Source: Eucommia ulmoides (taxonomy: Eukaryota > Streptophyta > Magnoliopsida > Garryales > Eucommiaceae). Taken from it: a stretch of DNA of 64,000 nt. Position 1 is the stretch's first letter. Each line of letters starts with the position of its first letter. The notes under the pieces were generated by a model. The model was given only the letters and a program-made list of their open reading frames with translations. It was not told the origin of the DNA and ran no database searches. Location of the stretch: positions 26,970,901 through 27,034,900 of the forward strand of contig CM028326.1 of NCBI GenBank assembly GCA_016647705.1, in the 5' to 3' direction. Of the stretch, positions 1-11,760 are shown one piece after another. The position numbers were made by a program, and so were the translations under genes.

Positions 1-216
1 CTCTAAACTTGTAAACTAAGATGAAAAACTTCTAAAGCTACAGAATGAAACTGTGACATTCACAAAAGAACTTGTAACATGTTTTCAATATAATTACAAT
101 TCATGAATATAGACAAATTTAAAAAAATAAAAAAATTAAAAAAATAAAAATAAAAATACGTAACTTAATATACAATTCTATAACACAATTGCTTAAACCA
201 ATTATAAATAACCTAC

Positions 217-542
217 CTTATAACGTTTATCTTTTTTTACCATTGGTGAATCACCGGATACATTCCTTTCCTCCTTTTTGTCAACGTGGTTGGCGACATC
301 GCAATTGTCCTCCAGGCTATAAAAGTAAAAAGATCTCAACAACTCTAAGTAGACATATATCAAAATAGTAGACAAACGCGTTGATTAGTTTTAAGACAAA
401 TACTTACCTTGTACCTTTCCAACAACTCCAAAACACAAATCTTTTTTTGCTCTGTATATGGTATCACAGGATGCCAGACCGAACAATAGTTTGGCATCCA
501 AATGATGAAAACAACCCCGTCCAAAGATTCTCATTCCTTAAA
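217..542 (-). other. Possible exons of an unidentified, probably decayed gene
   Basis: On the minus strand two exon-like blocks carry good splice signals: 542-408 ends in a consensus donor (AAG then GTAAGT), and 316-217 follows an acceptor (TTTTATAG) and ends at AAG then GTAGGT. One frame of the first block reads a tryptophan-rich stretch (VWHPVIPYTEQKK) and the second reads an acidic, lysine-rich stretch (LEDNCDVANHVDKK). An in-frame TGA near the start of the first block and a phase mismatch between the blocks argue against an intact gene. I do not recognise the family. Any further part lies left of the window. Confidence 0.2.
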
Positions 543-1600
543 CTATCCAAAAAAAATAAAAAATATTAAACCTATTATTCAAGTGAAAATCAAGAAACTT
601 AACAAATATAGGATTTTAAAACCGAAACTTGAAGAATATAGTATTTTCAAACCGAGTTGGGACACCGGAACGATGTAGGGTACGACATCTATTTTTAAAC
701 CACAGACGAAACTGGAGCGAGAGAGGGAAATAGAAAAACAAACTTGATGTTCTTCGCGATGGTAGAGGATGTTCTTGAAATTCACCGTGAGAGAAAGTGA
801 TAGGGACCAGAAACCACAACCACTCCGCAAGAGAGAGACAAAACCCACAACGACCTCGCAAGGGAGAAAGTGCAGAGAAAAGTTCAGAAGCTGAGAAGAT
901 GAAGCGGGAACTCACTTGGTCAACCAGATGCAGAAGGTAAGCAACCGATTTCTATTTTTCAAAGGTGGTTTTGGATATTAAATAGTGGTTTTGATTTTTG
1001 GGAAAATGGAGAGCTGAGATTGAATTTCAGTCCATCCAACGGTCCTGGTATTGGTTGTATTGCATATAGCCAATTCCAGGGATGTATTGTAGTCATGTCC
1101 AAAAAAAAAATCAAAAACTACAGAATTCGTGTTTTAAAAGCGGCTTTCAAAAATCCTCTCTTTATTCTCAAAGAAAATTTTATTTTCACACGTCTTTCTA
1201 AACCACAAAATCAAACATAAAAAACAAAACTTTCTTTCAAAAAAGAAATTTCATTCAAGTTTTTTACTTTTTTTTTTCTCTTATTTCTCTTCTAAAAAAA
1301 ATGTTCAACTATCTTTTCAATATATATTTCAAAAAAGAAATTTTTGCTTGTATGATAATAAGTATGCTATTTTTCCAAACTAACCAATGTTGGTAAAATA
1401 TGGTCAAGAAATTAATTAAATAATTAATTATTAATTGAAAAATAAAAATAAAGAACAAACAGTTCTAAGTTCTTTGTTATAGAAACATTCCGGAAGACAT
1501 TACAAGAAACGAAATTAAAATCCAGCATAGAACACACAAAAAGAAGAATGGTTATTGTATAATGATAAAATAAACTGAAATGTAAATACTTACTGTGTAA
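543..1600. other. Intergenic, no recognisable gene
   Basis: AT-rich DNA. The stretch around 660-930 is purine-rich and less AT-rich; it contains short overlapping minus-strand open frames with no similarity I recognise, and a plus-strand GTAAGC after 936 that could be a donor. No mobile-element structure was seen. Confidence 0.4.
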
Positions 1601-1619
1601 TAAAAACAAACAGAAACAG

Positions 1620-2503
1620 AAGAAATGATCAAGGCATCGTTTGATGATTTGTCCTTAAAGCATATTTCGCCCCTCTAGGTGCTTATGGTTCAATGAGTGT
1701 TGGCCTCCCAAAACACAACGATCAGATTGCTACTGGTATAAGCACCAGAAATCAGAAGACGGACAAACCAGAGAAGTGTTGAACTCTCTCAAGAACTCTA
1801 AAAAAATAAGAAAAACTCTCTGCTGGAAAATGAGAATACTATGCAAGCTTGTGGGATGACTAATATTGAGAATGTATGCCCTTTTATAGGGAACAAAAAC
1901 TAACCTAAAGGAGTCCGAAACTTTAAGGCATTCAATAGATAGTAGTAACTTTTAGGCAATTACACATTTGAAAAGTATTTAGATTTATTAGCTTGGAATT
2001 CTTCAGATTCAGTACAAAACTTACCAAGTCTAAGCCAAGCATTCCCCAAAAGCCCCAAGAGGCCCAAGATCTACAAGGCCCAAGGTCAGGACCAAATCCA
2101 GACCCTGACCCGGCTCAATCAATCGATCGGTGGCGGTGTGCGCACATATGGCTTTATTTTATTTTATAGCCTTTAGCCTACTTTATGTCCATATCATTTA
2201 AATTCTCTAGAAGGGTTACCTACAAGAGATAACCCGAACCTTAATAAATGACTTTTCATTTTCTTAAGTTACCGATGTGGGATAACCCACACAACATATC
2301 AATCAATATCTTCAAGTAAGCACTTTAATGAACAATCTTTAATGAACAATTTTAATTCACCTCTTAAATGATTTTACACAAATAAATATACCACATTCAT
2401 CTCATCAGCAAGGAGAACACATTAGTATATTTATATGTTCCAATTATTAGTGGGCCCCACAAGTAATGAGGTCACAAAATACCTAATTTTTTTTAATATA
2501 ACA
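1620..2503 (-). mobile_element. 3' LTR of a Copia retrotransposon (minus strand)
   Basis: On the minus strand a polypurine tract (TGTGGGGGAC, 2513-2504) directly abuts TGTTATATT at 2503, the expected start of a 3' LTR. About 620 bases further in is a TATA-type promoter (CCTATAAAAGGG, around 1882-1890) followed by CT-rich leader-like sequence. The decayed Copia RNase H at 3112-3930 lies immediately 5' of it in the same orientation. The far end of the LTR (near 1620) was not fixed, because no clear CA plus TSD was found. Confidence 0.65.
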
Positions 2504-3111
2504 GTCCCCCACATGAATAAAAATTGATAGGATAAACATGCATAAAATGCAAACTCAAAAATAAGAGAGAGGAAGAGAGAGAGAAAGAAAGAGAGCTTAA
2601 AAAGAAAATAACTACACTAAGGTAGGTAGCTTTTGGCCTTGAACCTTTCCTAGTAAGAAGCTATCGAAATTACTCTGTCAACCAGTGAACATGATGTCTT
2701 GAACTGTTCAGCCTTTCATGTAAATCAAGACAGTAGAAACTACATAGAAATTTTCTAGACACTTTTCGTTCTATGGTTGCATTCATTTTGGCCCTAAGCA
2801 CTTTAATACTTCATGAATGATTCTAGAGAATATAGCCTTTTTCAGAGAACCGACCTAGTTATCACTCTTATAGATGATATTCTATAAAGAGTATTATTCT
2901 ATACCCCATTTGAAATTTTCAAGATATAGAAATCATTAAAAGTTATATTTATCCTTAACCATATTACAAATATCACTGTTATATCATAGGAATGAGTCGT
3001 AAATTTTATCTACTCAGTGATACACCCATAGTCACCTTCAAAATCCGGTTGTCCCTTTTAACCTAGATCTTGGGATCTCCAGTCAACTAGGTTGGCTTGC
3101 CATTATGATGA

Positions 3112-3930
3112 TTATTTCGTAATCAGCTTTAAACTCATTCCCCTCGATAAACAGTTTACTCTATCTCGTGTAAGACCTTTGGTCAATGGATCCGTAATGT
3201 TATCTTTTGACTTAATATAATCAATTGAGATAATTCCATTTGAAAGTAACTGCCTTATAGTATTATGCCTTCGACGTATATGTCGAGACTTACTGTTATA
3301 CATACTATAATGTGCTATTCCAATAGTTAATTGACTATCACAATGTATGCGAGATAGCTGGCATAGGCTTAGTTTATATTGGAATATTTTCCAAAAAAAA
3401 TTGAAGTCACTCAGCTTCTTCTTCTATTTTATCTAAAGCAATAAATTTAGATTCCATTATGGATCTAGCAATACATGTTTGCTGAGAGAATTTCTATGAC
3501 ACAACAGCTCCTCCTAATAAAAATATATATCTACTCGTGGATTTGGTGTCTTTAGTATCAGATATTCAATTTGCATCATTATATTCTTCAAGTACTGTTG
3601 GATATCTCATATAATGTAAACCATAATTTTGAGTATATCTTACAAATTTCAAAAGTCTCATTATAGCTTTTCAATGTTCTCTACCTGAATTGCTAGTGAA
3701 CCTGCTCAATTTACTTATTGTATAAGTAATATCAGGTCTTGTACAATTCATTATGTACAAAACTGCCTATTATTCGAGAATGCTCCAACTAAGATATACT
3801 CTCACCAGTATTCTTAAAGTGATGTTGATTAACAATTACTAGTGTTCTGGCTATACTAGAATCATTCTAGTTAAATTTTTCAAGGACCTTCTCAATATAA
3901 TGAGATTGAGATAAGATCAATCATTCAGAT
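3112..3930 (-). pseudogene. Copia pol remnant: end of RT and RNase H
   Basis: Minus-strand translation gives the Copia reverse transcriptase tail (motif CTRPDITY) around 3750, then the RNase H end with HCDSQ around 3345-3330 and the conserved SKSRHIRRRHNTI block around 3290-3250. The frame closes with DYIKSKDNITDPLTKGL. Several frameshifts and stops interrupt it, so it is not functional. The element is cut off near 3930: gag, protease, integrase and the 5' LTR are absent, and unrelated repeat sequence follows. Confidence 0.8.
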
Positions 3931-3939
3931 GTTCTTCGT

Positions 3940-5170
3940 TGGCCCAGTAATCTACCCAAGAGGAGGTGAATTGGGTAGTTATAAAAATTTAAGCAAATTG
4001 TTATCTTTCAACACTTAAATTATCTAATAATTAATTTAATCCTAAATCAATTATTATCTCTATAATGCAGCGGATAAGTATTATTAATTATAGGTGCACA
4101 CCCAAACAATAAAATTATAAATAATGTAAATCAATGCAGTACACAAGGATATATTATGGTTTATTAAGCTGCTCTTGGCTAATCCAGTCCTCTGAGTCCT
4201 ACGGAGATTCGCACCCACTAAACTACTTGATCCCATTAACAGGTAGGAACCAAATCTTTACATAATGATTCTTTTCACAGACTCAGAATCAACCTTTACA
4301 ATTCCCTTCTCACAAGCTAAGGAAGAACCTTATCTTTTTTCAGGTTAAAGACTAACTTAATTCTCTTACAGGAGAAATCACCACTTAATCTTTTTCCCAA
4401 GCGCAAGAATAACCTTATCTTTTTTTCAGGTTCAAGACTAACCTAATTCTTTTACAGGCTAAGGATCAAAACTAATTCTTTTATACCTTAGGCTAAGAAT
4501 CAAACCTCACCAAAAACACTCCAAGTATCATTTTTCCAGGTAATGATGGAACTTTTACAAATCACTCCAAATTTAATTCTAATCAAGAATAATCAAACTT
4601 AACTCTTTTCAAGGAAAAAGAGTAACCTAACATTTTTATACAATAGGTAAAAATTAAATCTCAATCTCTTTACCGGAAAAGTAGAGCAGGGTATCTAGTT
4701 CAGTTGTGTCATCTGAACTTTCAGCCAAGGCAAAGGATCAAAATCTCATTAGATAAACTTTGAAGACAAATTTAAGATTAACTAGAAGTGCGCAGACGAG
4801 AGATAGAAAGAGCTCTGCTCAACTACGCTTCTCAACTCTAGAACGACTCTTATCCCAAGACTGATCATAAAGGAACCGAATGGCATCCTCAAAGATTTTT
4901 TGATGGTTTGAAATTGACAGCCCTACCTCTTTCAGCAATTAACTGTTGACATATCTGCTTTTTAGAAGCTCCTAACAAGCTCGAGGTCGCAAAGGTACCA
5001 ACTACAAACGCTAAAGTAGATAGAAGAGACTGAGCACAAACTATTGTGGCCTCAGAAATTTAGATTATAGGAGTCCCAGCTACTCGAGTAGCAAATTCTA
5101 ATCCACAAATCTCGGTAAGAACTAGAATGTAAGTACTAGGAATAAGGACAGACACCACTCTACACTGCTT
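3940..5170. repeat. Unclassified repeat-derived region
   Basis: Begins near 3955 with a segment of the type CCAAGAGGAGGTGAATTGGG, which resembles LTR or leader sequence common in plant genomes. From about 4310 to 4680 it contains imperfect repeats of a 60-80 base motif built on 'aaccttatcttttttcaggtt' and 'aagactaacctaattctttt'. No coding domain was recognised. Confidence 0.35.
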
Positions 5171-5179
5171 TATACATAA

Positions 5180-6330
5180 AGGCTACGAGTCCTCGTCAGA
5201 GTCAGGTGATATAAGAATGACAGATTGAGGTCCGTGAGGTTGAGCAGGTCTGGGAAGAACCACGATGAGCTGAATAGCTGTGGTAGACACAATAGATTAT
5301 GAGGCTTTCTTGGGCATGCTCTTCCTATTTCCCAAAGTTAAATCATGCAATTGGGAGACATGAGCTTTGTTAATTTTCATCTTTGGAGGCACAAAGGGCT
5401 TGTAAGCGAGATCTTCAGAAGCTTCTCCAATTAACTGATAACCTTCTGCATTAGACAAAATCTTTGACAGGCACCCCTACTTACGCGATACAATTTATGA
5501 AAAGGGTAAGGGTTCTACAAAGACAATAAATCTCAGAAATTACAAAGATGGGAAAAAAAAGATAGTAATTAAAAAGTCGAACTATGACCAGGGGTCGCCC
5601 TATCTCCTCGGAGGAAAATTCCCAGTCCTATTTGAAGAATAGATAGCAATTCTTCTAATCCTTTACGGATTATGGGACGTCAGTAAGAAAGGTACATTGT
5701 TTCACAACAGAATAATAAAATCTTCTGGAGTCATTATGGAATTTCAAAGAACACACACTTCCTATCATTTCTATGGTTAATGATGCCTTATTTAAACGAG
5801 ACAGTGCAAGACCGCCCATGATTTGGTGAAACACATTAGGGACCAATTGGGCTGGGGTGATTTCCAATTAACGGAACAAATTGTGAAAAAGCAGGGTAAA
5901 AGGAAGTTTGAGACCGTATTTAGACATCCAAACAAAAAAACATATTTCATCTTCTTTACAGGAATAAGGGCATTCATTTTCTGAAAGAGGCTTGATTCCA
6001 ATCGAGAAAGGAATTTTGAATGTGTTCCAAAATGACCGAGCCATTCCTTTCTAATATTGCTTGCCCTATGATCACCCTAGTTCACCAGATAATCAGTAGA
6101 CGCACTCGCCCTAGTCATCAACGCCCTCTCAGAAAGAGGCTTGGACGATGAACCAACCTCGACTGGACTAGGTGGTAGGGTAAAAGTTATTACTAGAATC
6201 AAGAGCTTAGGGGAGTGCGAGAAAACACAATGTGGCAAAGAAATCAAGCAACAGAGTAGGAGAAGATGAGAACTTACAGGTAAAAAATGACCTTTCATCT
6301 CGCTTCGATGAACCACCACAAAGGTTAGGA
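5180..6330 (-). pseudogene. Decayed ORF with 'putative gypsy-type transposon' domain
   Basis: Minus-strand frames read collinearly across frameshifts. Around 5950-5850 they give GLKLPFTLLFHNLF and then EITPAQLVPNVF, the pattern of the plant-specific domain annotated as 'putative gypsy type transposon' (PF04195-like). Further on (about 5440-5180) they give a hydrophilic tail containing KILSNAEGYQLIGEASEDL. Multiple stops make it non-functional. In some Tat-lineage Gypsy elements such an ORF lies antisense between pol and the 3' LTR. A plus-oriented LTR-like sequence follows here at 6430-6960, which fits, but that placement is an inference. Confidence 0.5.
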
Positions 6331-6429
6331 GGGCAAATTATTTGATGAAAATTCCTGCTTGGGTCGGAGCTTCCGGTGAAACCCGACCACGGAGAAACAA
6401 TCCAATAATTATTCATGGGCCAACTGCTC

Positions 6430-6960
6430 TAACAAACCAAAAGATAAGGTATTGGGCTTGCTAATGAAGCTCGACCACACATGGGCTTATCCGATACAAG
6501 ACAAGGTCTCCTATTGAAGGTCCAATCATTAGATCCAAATATGGTAGGTCAACGGTAGTCGTTACCACACCTACCACCCTCCCAATGAACGAACGTGATT
6601 AACGTAACATCCTGTAATGGGAGCTCAAGCAACATTCATGGTAGTTAAATATGGAACATGGAGGAGATCATGGCGGGGACGGTTACCAGGGGTACGGTCT
6701 ATATATGCAGAAAGAAATGAGGTATAACAGACAACTCCCAATATTACACTCAATACATAGTCTAAAGCTTTTTATCCATCAAAGAGTAGTGTAATATTAT
6801 TCTCACGCAGAGGTTCTTTGGCCGACACTATATCGGTGTCCCCCTATAGAACTAATTGGGTTTGTAGGTTGGATTGCAAGTTGTGGAGGTTTCTGGCACG
6901 TGATGAGCTATAACATGTACCAGGGATTTTTTTGGCAACATCAGACGCAAAAGGCCGTTG
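6430..6960 (+). mobile_element. LTR-like fragment of a Tat-type Gypsy element
   Basis: Contains a TATA-type box (TCTATATATGCAG, about 6699-6711) followed by leader-like sequence ending near GGGATTTTTTTGGCAACATC (around 6923). That is the layout of plant Gypsy LTR plus leader junctions. Exact ends and a TSD were not found. Confidence 0.4.
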
Positions 6961-8390
6961 TAGACTTGTCCATTCGTGGGCTTGACGAAACGCAAAAAAA
7001 AATGCTTTAATTTTTTTTTCTTTGTTTACTTTGCAAGCATTTATCTTTCTTATTGATTTTCTTTTCTTCTGCTATATATTTTTTTATTAAAGACTTGTTC
7101 GTGTTAAATAGAAAATTTTTTTAAAAAATCAAAGAAGCAAAAAATGTAGTAGTTAGTGGGATATTTTTGTTTTTTAAGGAAAAAAAAATTGTAAAACAAA
7201 TGGGCCTAAGACCCTAAGTTAAGAGAGTGTTTTTTATATCATTATTCTTGATTCCCAACATGTGTGAAATTTTAAAACAATGGGTTTAGGAAGACAATTC
7301 TCTTAATTGGATCTTAAGTTAGGTTAAGTTGGTAATTTTTTTTTTCATGTCAAATTTCATCAATTTAATACTTTCCCAACTTTACACATAAAAAAAATAT
7401 AAATCTTTCAAAAATCATGTTTGTAAGAAATAGATACTTTAAAAAAAATATAGTTTTCAAAAACAAAAATCGTTTTGTTCTTTCTTAAAAGAAAGCTCAC
7501 TCAAAGAAAAAATCTTCATAAATTTTTATTTTTTTTTAAATTATTTCTAAAAAAAAGGAGTCTTCAAATCTTTTTTCTTTCTTTCAAAAACAAAAACAAA
7601 AAACAAAAGAGAATTTTTAAATCTTTTATTTAAAAAAAAAAAAAAAAAGATATTTCCCAAAAAAAAATCAATTTTAAAAAATAAAAACATATAAAAAATA
7701 AAAGAAAGACTTTAAATATTTTTTTTAAATAATAATAATTTTAAAAAAATCTTTAAAAAAATATTTTTTTAAAAGGGATCTTCAAAAATATTTTTTCTTT
7801 TCGAATATTTTATTTTCTTAAAACCAATCTAGATTAAATCATCAACTTATCATAATATTAAGATTCATCTCATTAAATCCCCCGGGGACATCCTTGTCAA
7901 ATTTTTTAATATTTGATAAAATGTCATAACCAGCGAGACATTTCAAAATACCGAAAATTCGTCTCACCTTTATTTGAAAAATGCCAAAAAGAGTTCATAA
8001 TAGGTGGAAGAACATTTCCAAAATAAAATAAAATATTCGGACTTAAACTAATTGGACTTAATTGGATATAAAGTATTACTTTCGGACAGACGTCTAAGGG
8101 TGCCTAACACCTTCCCTAAGTGTAACTGACTCCTGAACTCTTTTAATGAATCTGGTTTGACCGTATCTTTGAAATCAAATTTACTTAGACCTTTGAAATT
8201 ATTTTTTTCTAAAAAATTTAGTGACCTAGTACATCAATTAAACCCAATGCTAGGTGGTGACTTTTTAATTTTAATGGTCTTTGTACTTTTTTGAGGAAAA
8301 ATGACATTTTAAAAAAACCCTTCCCTTTATGCTTTTATTATCTCATTATGTCTTTAAAACTTTACCAAAAAAAGTGGGGCGCACCAGGAA
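6961..8390 (+). repeat. AT-rich DNA with Tat-like LTR fragment
   Basis: 6961-7990 is strongly AT-rich with homopolymer runs and no gene. 8080-8290 contains GTGCCTAACACCTTCCCTAAG and CCAATGCTAGGTGGTGACTT. The same two blocks occur in inverse orientation at about 11245-11100 inside the solo LTR at 10906-14006, so this is a plus-oriented fragment of the same LTR family. Confidence 0.5.
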
Positions 8391-8394
8391 CTAC

Positions 8395-9200
8395 TTTTAT
8401 TATTGACATATATCAATTAGTAGGAATTACCTCTAATTACAAGGATTTATAATTTTTTGATAATCATTTCTATAATTTTTGTATGTTAATTAGGAAGAAT
8501 TATAATTTTCTATAATTATTTTTATAACTTTTGATATTAACTAGAGAAAATTATTTCTAATTAGGAGGCATTAGAAATTTCTATAATTTGTATATTACTT
8601 AGGGAGAATTATTTCTAATTAGGAGGCATTAGAAATTTCTATAATTTGTATAGTACTTAGGGAGAAATATTTCTAATTAGAGGAAATTAGAATTTTCTAT
8701 AATTATTGTTATAATTTATTTATACTAATTAGTGGAAATTATTTCTAATCATGGAAGATTATTTCTAATTAGGCAGAATTATTAATTTTTATAATTACAA
8801 CTAATTTTTTTATATTAATTAGTGTTAATTATTTATAATTAGGGGAAATTAGAAAATTCTATAATTATTTTCCGTATATTAATTAGAGGAAACTATTTTT
8901 GTAATTTTTGTATATTAATTAGGGGGAATTATTTCTAGTCAAGGGAATTAGAAGTTTTTATAATTTACATATATTAATTAGTGACAATTATTTCTATTAC
9001 AGGGAATTATTTCTAATTTGGGGCATTAAAAATTTCTATAATTTATTTATATTAATCAGTGAGAATTATTTTTAATTGGGGAGGAATTAAAATTTTTTAT
9101 AATTATTTTTATAATGTTTGCATATTAATTAGGGAGAAATATTTGTATAATTTTCGAACATTAATTAAGAAAAATTAATTCTAATTGAGTTCCAGATTTT
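8395..9200 (+). repeat. AT-rich imperfect minisatellite, unit about 58 bp and longer
   Basis: Repeated degenerate units of the form 'attaggGAGAATTATTTCTAATTAGGAGGcattag' then 'aaatttctataattTGTATATTA'. Two adjacent units, 8543-8600 and 8601-8658, are nearly identical with a 58 bp period. Flanking units are longer and more diverged. No coding potential. Confidence 0.75.
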
Positions 9201-9845
9201 TTACTGGTCACAATTGCCCAACAAAATCGGTTAAACTAAAAATAGGTGAAAAAATGAAGTATAAAAATATCGGAGTTTTACAAATTATAATTTTTTAATT
9301 GTTATAAAACAGATTAAGTGATCAAAATGTAATTTACTACTTGGAAATTTACAAATTAAATAGTTTAGACCCGCGCATTGCGCACGCTTAGAAAATTTAT
9401 AATAAATTTTTAATATTGAAACATGAAATACATACATATTATTTGGAATACATACATATTATTTGGTTACTTTAGTAACAATCAATATCTGAGAGAAGGT
9501 GCATAAATTTTATTAAGTAATAGCGTTTTATAAGTACCAAAAATAAATATACTATTAAAAATTACATAAATAATCATAGAATTGAAATGATATTTCTATA
9601 AATTAATTTTTACTAATATACTTTAAAATAACAAACAAGCAACCACAAATCAGTATTGGTTGAAAATTAATTCCAATTTAATTAATTTATATCGCATCTA
9701 ATTTCTTTTTGGTTGAAAATATTTTTCAATTGCAATTAATTTTGAAGTAATTTAAAATGTACACCAGCAAAATTAATCATATATTTTGCACTAATTAGAA
9801 AAAAATAAAAAAATAAAAGGAAGAAGAAGAACAAAAAAAGAAAAA

Positions 9846-10480
9846 GAAATTGAGTAGGGCACTCATTATTTGATATATATAGACACCGTATTTTGACTCG
9901 CCTAGTTTTGCAATGAAAATTTCGAGAAAACTTTAAGTCAATACTTGAAAAATGGAATTTTTGCCTTAGATTACACTTTAATATTATAAAAAGATAAAAA
10001 GAAAAAAAAAACATAAAAAAGAAATTGAGTAGGGCACTCATTATTTAATATATATAGACACCGCATTTTGACTCGCTTAGTTTTGCAATGAAAATTTTGA
10101 GAAAACTTTAAGTCAATACTTGAAAAGTGGAATTTTTGCCTTAGATTACACTTAAAAAAAAAAAAAAAAAAAACCCATAAAAATCGTTAATTCGATCGAA
10201 TTTCAGTATAAAAAAAGTTTCGGGTCAATTTGGATATTTTTGAAAGTTAGTTGGGGACTAAAACGACAAAATTAAAAGTGGGTTCTCTATAAATATCACT
10301 TTTGATATGTTTAAATCTAATTTCTACCTTTAATTTGAAAAAAAATCCAATTACAATTACTTTATGCTTTGACCCCTGAAACTTTCGTTTTCACCGATTT
10401 TGTCAAATTGACAGTCAAAAATAGTTTAATTTCATGTTTAATAGCCTAAAATTCCAAAAAAAAATTAATAAAGCCTTAAT
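9846..10480 (+). repeat. Tat-like LTR fragment containing a 134-bp direct duplication
   Basis: 9846-9979 and 10021-10154 are near-identical 134 bp copies 175 bp apart, each containing TAGACACCGTATTTTGAC or a close variant. Together with 10200-10280 (AGTTTCGGGTCAATTTGG, then TTGGGGACTAAAACGAC) this matches, in inverse orientation, the start of the solo LTR at 14006-13740. It is therefore a plus-oriented fragment of the same LTR family. Confidence 0.6.
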
Positions 10481-11480
10481 TAGGTATATGGGCGCCCAAA
10501 ACACCAAGTTTACTAAGAGCACACCCTCCAAGCTTAAGAAAAACCATATGATTTTTCTAAGGGAGTACCCCTAGCCAATTGGGAACTTCCCAAGAACATT
10601 GTCATAAATGCCAAGCATTAATTGAGAATCTTATGGAAAGATTCCCCTCCATGCTATAAGTAGGATGTCATCATTAACTTGAGAATATCATGATGACCAC
10701 CCTAAGATAGTAGCCCCCATCAATCAAATGCCATCAACTTGCCTATAAAATGGGGATATTTTTTTTAAGGGCACGAGGGATCATTCATTCTGTCTCTCTA
10801 AACTTGAAAAACTCTCTTGGGTTTGCGTGATCCTTAAGTATGATGTCATCATTAGCTAGAGAATATCATGATGATCACCCTAAGAGAGTAGGCCCCCATC
10901 AATAATGACGTACCTCGGATTTTGGAAACATAAGAAGAAGAGAACGGGAAGAAGAGCAAAACAATGTTTCGTTTTCTCTCTCTCAAAATCCTTAAAAATC
11001 TGTTCATTTTAGAAAATAAGTTTCAGGGGCTTTTCTAGGCACTGGTCTTGAAAACGTTCTTTGGGTCGGGATTTATTTTGATAAAAAAAAAAGTCATCAC
11101 CTAGCATTGAGTTAAATGGTATGCTAAGTAGATTTTTAAAAAATCATTTTTTGTTTTAAAATGACACGAGTTTTGACTCGAAAACATTTGTTCTTTACCA
11201 GAGATTCGAGAGTCAATTTTGCTCAAAGAAGGTGTTAGGTACCCCAAGACACCCGTGCGAAGACGGTAACTAAGTCTAAATATATCTTTACGTTTAAACA
11301 AGTCCAGGTAACTTCCTTCGGTTTTGGTTAACACAATAATTCTTTTTTTTTTTTTTTTTTCCTTATGTTTTGTCTTTTATGCATTTTTTTTATGTAAGAA
11401 AATAAGGAAACTTTATTTATTTAAAGTAGCAACAGATAAAACATATTAAATGAAAATATTTTTATTTTATTTTTTGGTAA

Positions 11481-11760
11481 CGACCGAACATGTAAGGGTT
11501 ACCTACGTATCTCAGTTTTCACGGAGAATCAGGTCGAAAGGTAGTTCGCCATAAGGTGATTTTTATTTAAACAAACGATCGAACTCGTATAGGTTTGCCT
11601 ACTTATCTCGGTCTTTACGAAGAATTAGGTCAAAACATAGTTCACCACAAGGTGATTTTTATTTAACAGACGACCGAACCCGCATAGGGATTCCTACGTA
11701 TCTCAGATTGTTGAGAATTAGGTCGAAACATCGTTCACTGCAACACGATTAGCACCCATG
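11481..11760. repeat. Three tandem 95-bp units inside the solo LTR
   Basis: Units start at 11481, 11576 and 11671, exactly 95 bp apart. Each has the core CGA(C/T)CGAAC, CCTACGTATCTCAG-like sequence, GAATTAGGTCGAAA and GTTCACCACAAGGTGAT. Divergence between units is low to moderate. Confidence 0.8.

Noticed and set aside
9360..9400. Helitron-like motif ACCCGCGCATTGCGC
   Set aside because: Resembles sequences near some plant Helitron ends, but no TC start, CTRR end or 3' hairpin could be paired with it.
11481..11760. Evenly spaced repeats as a possible CRISPR-like array
   Set aside because: This is a plant genome and the 95 bp units are contiguous tandem copies without unique spacers, inside an LTR.
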